Assembly: GCA_012032075.1 (NCBI GenBank)
Contig: JAAURU010000083.1
Location: 1-10,513, forward strand
DNA from: Flavobacterium sp.
Lineage (GTDB): Bacteria; Bacteroidota; Bacteroidia; Flavobacteriales; Flavobacteriaceae
DNA: 10,513 nt
Direction of reading: 5' to 3'
Shown here: one piece after another, positions 6,554 to 10,513 of the stretch
Position numbering within the stretch: the stretch's first letter is position 1
Layout: each line of letters starts with the position of its first letter
The notes under the pieces: generated by a model
Database searches by the model: none
Seen by the model: only the letters and a program-made list of their open reading frames with translations
Told to the model about the DNA's origin: nothing
Program-made: the position numbers and the translations under genes

Positions 6554-9500
6554 TTAAAAGTAAGCTCTTAATTGTACATTTCCATTATGAATAGCTTTAC
6601 TCGTTTCTGATTTTCTTCCTTGATAATTAATATTGATATCTAAATATTTTGTAATGTTTTTTTGTAAAAGAAGTCTCCAAACACTGTTTTTTCCAGATTG
6701 TAATCCTTGTAGCATTTGAAAAGCTACTGGTGAAAGCGGGTTGCCAATGTACTCATTATTATAAAAAGAATATTCTCCATTAATAGAAAATCCTTTTTCA
6801 CTATTGATTGAAAATGAACTTCCCATTCTATTTTGTTTTAATGATTCTAATAAATTAATACTGTTTTCTTGATTTTTGTATTCGTAAAAAATATCCCAAC
6901 TCGCATTTTTTGAAAATATATACGATAGTTTAGGATTAAGCGTGTAATTGTTGATGTCAAAATTCCTACTTGCATAGTTTTCGGAATCACTTTTTGTATT
7001 CCCAATGTTTGAATTGAATTGCAACAACCAACTTTTGGCTACTAAGTGAAGATATTGAAACTGATGCGAATAAATTTTATTTTCCTGTGAACCTACATTA
7101 AGTAATGTTTTTGTTTGATTGTTTAAATAAGTATAAGTTGTGGAATGTTTTTGTTTTCCTCTATTGTAAAATAAACTATTTCTAAAACTATTATTTAAAC
7201 CAATAATATCTTCATTTTTTGAGAACGGATTTAAATCGAAATTACTATCATTTCTAGCAATTTTTCGTTCCACTAAAAAAGAAGTTTGATTGTAAAAGTG
7301 GGAAAGTAATTTTTTATATCCTTTTTCATTTTGCCCAAATGGAACCATTGAAATTTAAAGATTGTGAAAATCTATTTTGATGTGTTCTAACAAAAATTTG
7401 ATTGGGTAAAAAGACTCTCACATATTTTGCTTGATCTGGATAGGGTGCAATTTCAAATTCTTGTAATTCTTGAATGTTATTATTGTTATAATCTATCCAA
7501 ATGTAAACTCCTTGTCCTGGTTCTACTTCAAGATAGGTAAATTCTTGTTGGGCAATTGTTCCAGATGAAGTTTCATAAACAGACGAACTTTGGAACAAAT
7601 TAATAAAAAGTGTAGTGTTGTATATTAGTCTCGAGTTTAAAGAAGCTTCATCATTTCTTAAAACATCTTCATATTTTAAATTTCTATAATTAACAAATGC
7701 ACTCAAATTACTCTTTTTAGTTTTAACTAATTGCGATTTTAAATAATAAGAATCAGATTGGTTTACTCGTTTAAGAATTCCATTTTGAACACTGTCATTA
7801 ACTCTGTTTAAATACCCTAATTCCACATATACTTTTGTAGAATCTCCACGACCAACAAAAGCTCCATATTCTGAAAATTTCTGACTCAAAGTACTAAATT
7901 CATTCGTAGCTTTTAACTTTTCTTGATTGTCTTCTAATCTAAAAGAACTACCAATCCAGTTTTTGTGAAAATGATGCTTCAAAATGGATTGATTTCGTAA
8001 AAAAGACGAAGTTGCGACATCACTTGAACTATTTAGAGCACTAAAATTAGTTGAAAAAGTAGTTTTATTCAACTTTAAATTAGTTTCTATTATATGTCTT
8101 GTTCCTGAAAAATTTTCAGAAAAGTCAAGTTTTTCGATTTGGTATTTTACAGTACCTCTTTTCTTTAAATTCAAATTTAATCCAGAAATTAATAAGGTTT
8201 GGTTACCCAATGGAAGATTTAAGTTCCAATCGCGATTAAATTCAATATTGTACAATCTTTCAATAGTTCTGAAATCTTTATTGACTAATTGGAAATTGGC
8301 AAACCCATCAAGATTATATTTTCCTGTATAAATTCTTTTTTGGCATTCAAATTTCCAGCAATACCTTTATTATTGGTATCATCTATTGGAGAATATAAGT
8401 TTTTGTCACTATTACTTATAGCAACTTCAAAATCGACTTTAGTTTTTTCAGAAGGATTATAAGTTCCTAAAACAGTTGCAATTTGAATTTTTGTTGGAGC
8501 GATTAAAGGAATTGTTGGCTCAAAACTACCTTGAGGAATACCAGCAATAGGAGCAATATATTCATATATTTTACCAATTGCATTATTGTTTACCAAAATA
8601 TAATTTCCTAGATTTTGACCTACAAAGCTAAAACGAACATTGTATAATTCGTCATTTGGGTTATTTGAATATTCAAAGATTTCAGTAACACCACTGAACG
8701 TTTTTCGATATAAAATTTTATTTTCAGAATAAGTATCAAGGTAAGCAGATGGAGCTGTCATTAAAGCCTGATTGTCTCCAGCCTGAGTTAAAACAGTAAC
8801 TTGTTCTTCAGATAAATTTTGCTGTAAAGGTTGGTTTTTAACATCATTTTCGGAATACACAAAACCCCCTATTTTAAATTTTTCTTTTTCATGTAGTATT
8901 CCAGAATAAGCTAAAAAACGCGTATAATTTCTATCGGAAAATTGGTATTCGATGTTAATTCGCATTTCAGAAGTAATAGGGAAGAGCGAAGTAAAAATAA
9001 GTTCACCAGCATTGTAATCTATCGTATAATCATTATTTTCTCCTCGTTCCAATAATACTCCGTTTACATAAACCCTTTCTGAGCCAGAAATTACTAAAAC
9101 GAATAGCTCTCCATTATTTCCTCTAAGTTTATAAGGCCCTTGATTGCCTTCTTGACCTGTAAAAGTACTTCTTGCATATTGGCCTCTTACCAATGCTGCC
9201 GAAGCAAATAATGTGGTTTTATTTTCGGGGGTTCCCAATGTAAACTGAGTGGAAATACCTTGTACTTTTTTATTGAAATTTAGGAACTGAGATTGTCTGT
9301 TTTCTAAAAATAAATCACCAGCTTTTATGTTCCATTTATCAGAAAATAATTCGATAAAAATTTGGTCAAATTCGTCTAATTTTTGAGAATAACCACCTTC
9401 TTGCAATGGAATATTACTGTCTTGAATAGATGCTCTAATATTTACTTTTTCTGATATTTTTCCAGTAATTTGAAGGTCTAAATTAGAATTTACAACTGTG

Positions 9501-9951
9501 TTTTGGTTGTTGCCCACAGTTACACCTCTTGAAATGCTTCCAGAAGTATTTAAACCATCAAATGGTTTTGCTTTTGGTTTATCGCTATCAATAATAGTGT
9601 ATAACTTTCCTGCTTCATTTGAAACCACTTTACTATCATCGTAAATAGCATATTCTTTCGTTAAAAAATCAGGTAATTTTAAATATTTTACTTCTAAAGT
9701 GTCTTGAAGTGTTATGTTTTCTTTAAAGAGAAGTATTCCTTTTTGAAAATTTACACTATATAGCGTTGTATCAATTGCTTCACCTTTTTTATTTAAAATT
9801 TTAAAAAAGCATTGTTGATACTTACTTTTTCTAAAAAAATAGTGTCTTTTGAAGTGATTATAGTTTTGGATTTATAAAGTGATTCTATTTCCTGAGAAAA
9901 AACACCCGAAAATAGAAATAATAAAACCCATAAAAACCACTTCTTCATCAT
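6554..9951 (-). pseudogene. outer-membrane beta-barrel protein, broken by three frameshifts
   Basis: Four pieces in successive frames read as one protein of about 1130 residues. Piece 1 (9793-9951) has a signal peptide (MMKKWFLWVLLFLFSGVFSQ) and stops after 52 codons. Adding one base to the A6 run at 9803-9808 joins it to piece 2 (KILNKKGEAIDTTLYSV onward, stop at 8285). One base added to the T6 run at 8336-8341 joins piece 3 (KKRIYTGKYNLDGF into MYNIEFNRDW, stop at 7326). A shift at the T4 run 7329-7332 joins piece 4 (NEKGYKKLLSHF), which ends at 6554 in QLRAYF, the aromatic end typical of barrel proteins. Alternating strands fill the length. GSERVYVNGVLLERG with YTIDYNAGELIF recalls motifs of large SprA-like outer-membrane proteins. 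DYNNNNIQELQEFE near residue 820 looks like a calcium-binding loop. I do not recognise a named family. Position just before a T9SS cargo gene suggests a functional link. Confidence 0.75.
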
Positions 9952-9962
9952 AAATACTATAA

Positions 9963-9967
9963 CTCCT
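9963..9967 (-). promoter_or_regulatory. AGGAG ribosome-binding-site-like sequence
   Basis: The minus strand reads AGGAG, 11 bases before the first of two tandem ATG codons (9949-9951) and 14 before the second (9946-9948). Shine-Dalgarno-like sequences are uncommon in this phylum, and the spacing is long, so it may be incidental. If used, it favours the first ATG. Confidence 0.3.
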
Positions 9968-9973
9968 GTTTTT

Positions 9974-9981
9974 CAAAAGTA
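9974..9981 (-). promoter_or_regulatory. candidate -7 element of the beta-barrel gene
   Basis: The minus strand reads TACTTTTG, an exact fit to TAnnTTTG, ending about 22 bases before the first ATG at 9951. It lies between the terminator of the toxin-antitoxin operon and the gene start, where a promoter is expected. The -33 region is not a clear match. It would drive the barrel gene and, by readthrough, the surface-protein and crotonase genes. Confidence 0.45.
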
Positions 9982-10046
9982 GTATTTATTGTTGGAAAGT
10001 TTTCTTTATCCTTAAAAATAGTACTTACAATATAGGTAAAAATTGA

Positions 10047-10088
10047 AAACGCTCCTTTTCAAGTTTTAGCTTGATAAAAGAAGCGTTT
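10047..10088 (-). terminator. terminator of the toxin-antitoxin operon
   Basis: AAACGCT (10047-10053) pairs with AGCGTTT (10082-10088), and the stem continues through CTTTT/AAAAG to CAAG/CTTG with one mismatch and a two-base bulge around a TTTTAG loop. On the minus strand it is followed by GTTTTCAATTTTT, a serviceable U-rich tail. It lies 22 bases after the toxin stop at 10110. Confidence 0.65.
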
Positions 10089-10109
10089 ATGATTTATGTA
10101 AAATTTATT

Positions 10110-10406
10110 TTACTCTTTTCTGTTCTTCCAATTTTTAGGAGAACGTGATGTATGAAAAACACCTAGTATAATTATTTTTTCTTCTTTTATAATGTAATGA
10201 ATTCCATATGGAAATCTTTTTATAAATATAATTTTTACTGATTTGTATCTTTTTTGAAAGGCTTTTGGGTTTCTAGTTATTTCAGCTAAACCAATTTCTA
10301 AACAAAGTTCAAAATCATAGGAAAGACCAACTCTTATTTTTTCATACCAAATAACTATTTCTTAAATATCAAATAAAGCCTCTTCAGTAAATGTAAGAAG
10401 AAACAT
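10110..10406 (-). pseudogene. ParE/RelE-type toxin with premature stop
   Basis: Read through its stop, this gene encodes 98 codons of a ParE/RelE-superfamily toxin: MFLLTFTEEALFDI, stop, EIVIWYEKIRVGLSYDF, then NPKAFQKRYKSVK, RFPYGIHYII and GVFHTSRSPKNWKNRK. The WYE with GLSYDF block, the FPYGIHY strand and the VFHTSR motif are characteristic of ParE-like toxins, which inhibit gyrase or cleave mRNA. Codon 15 (10362-10364) is TAA; a single C-to-T change from CAA would explain it, since Gln fits between DI and EIV. The ATG at 10404-10406 shares one base with the antitoxin stop (TAATG), so the two were translationally coupled. As sequenced only a 14-residue peptide would be made unless translation restarts downstream, and no ATG is available soon after. 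The rest of the frame is undamaged, so the loss is probably recent. Confidence 0.75.
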
Positions 10407-10513
10407 TATTTCAAATTATTTAAATGCGCTTTAACTTCGTTCCAAGTATAATATTTAGTTTTATTTTCTTCTACTTGTAACAAACGATAATCTAATTCTT
10501 TTTTAGTTTCTTC
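10406..10513 (-). CDS. antitoxin of the ParE-type pair, C-terminal part
   Basis: The frame enters from the right edge and gives the last 35 residues, with YRLLQVEENKTKYYTWNEV followed by KAHLNNLK before a TAA at 10406-10408. The charged helical stretch ending in TWNEVKAHL is the typical tail of the small addiction-module antitoxins that pair with ParE-like toxins (the E-x-K-x-TWEEVK type). In such proteins this part wraps around the toxin, while operator binding, where present, lies further toward the N-terminus, outside this window. It overlaps the toxin start by one base. The visible part is intact, whereas the toxin is broken. Confidence 0.65.
   Translation of the reverse strand, partial: EETKKELDYRLLQVEENKTKYYTWNEVKAHLNNLK

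Noticed and set aside
7326..8255. Three or four independent barrel genes between 6554 and 9951
   Set aside because: Only the first piece has a signal peptide, only the last has a barrel-type aromatic C-terminus, and the frames run on without loss of protein character across each junction.

Overview
The window looks like chromosomal DNA of a Flavobacterium-like member of the Bacteroidota. It is very AT-rich, ribosome-binding sites are mostly absent, two sites fit the Bacteroidota promoter -7 consensus TAnnTTTG, and one large surface protein ends in a type IX secretion (T9SS) type B sorting domain. Every supported protein-coding gene lies on the minus strand, so the layout below is given in transcription order, from the right end of the window to the left.

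Right edge (10110-10513): the end of a toxin-antitoxin operon. The antitoxin tail runs off the window. The ParE/RelE-type toxin overlaps it by one base and carries an in-frame TAA at codon 15. A hairpin terminator follows at 10047-10088.

Middle right (6554-9951): one outer-membrane beta-barrel gene of about 1130 codons that is split into four reading-frame pieces by three frameshifts. Each shift lies at or beside a short homopolymer, and the protein reads through well once they are corrected. Directly downstream are an intact 1169-residue secreted protein (IgGFc-binding-like N-terminal region, Ig-like and Asp-rich repeat modules, T9SS C-terminal domain) and, one base after its stop, a crotonase-family enzyme resembling methylglutaconyl-CoA hydratase.

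Left part (424-2036): an orphan polymorphic-toxin cassette. It holds only the last stretch of an Rhs core (the conserved PLG/RYGFQGQEKDDE/DPRVGRFFAVDPLA block), then, after a frameshift, a pretoxin linker and a cytidine-deaminase-fold toxin with CAE and CDNC zinc motifs. A small unrecognised gene seven bases downstream is probably the immunity gene. The large YD-repeat part of an Rhs protein is absent, and homology stops abruptly at an in-frame TAG near 2037.

Left end (1-423): no gene. It holds a strong terminator hairpin, a GC-richer hairpin island, and a REP-like element with a perfect 19-bp palindrome and a second inverted copy beside the immunity gene. Overall, a constant surface-protein/enzyme segment is flanked by accessory, partly decaying modules: an Rhs tip, repeats and a toxin-antitoxin pair. 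Five lesions disrupt coding frames in the window, all in the toxin modules or the barrel gene.
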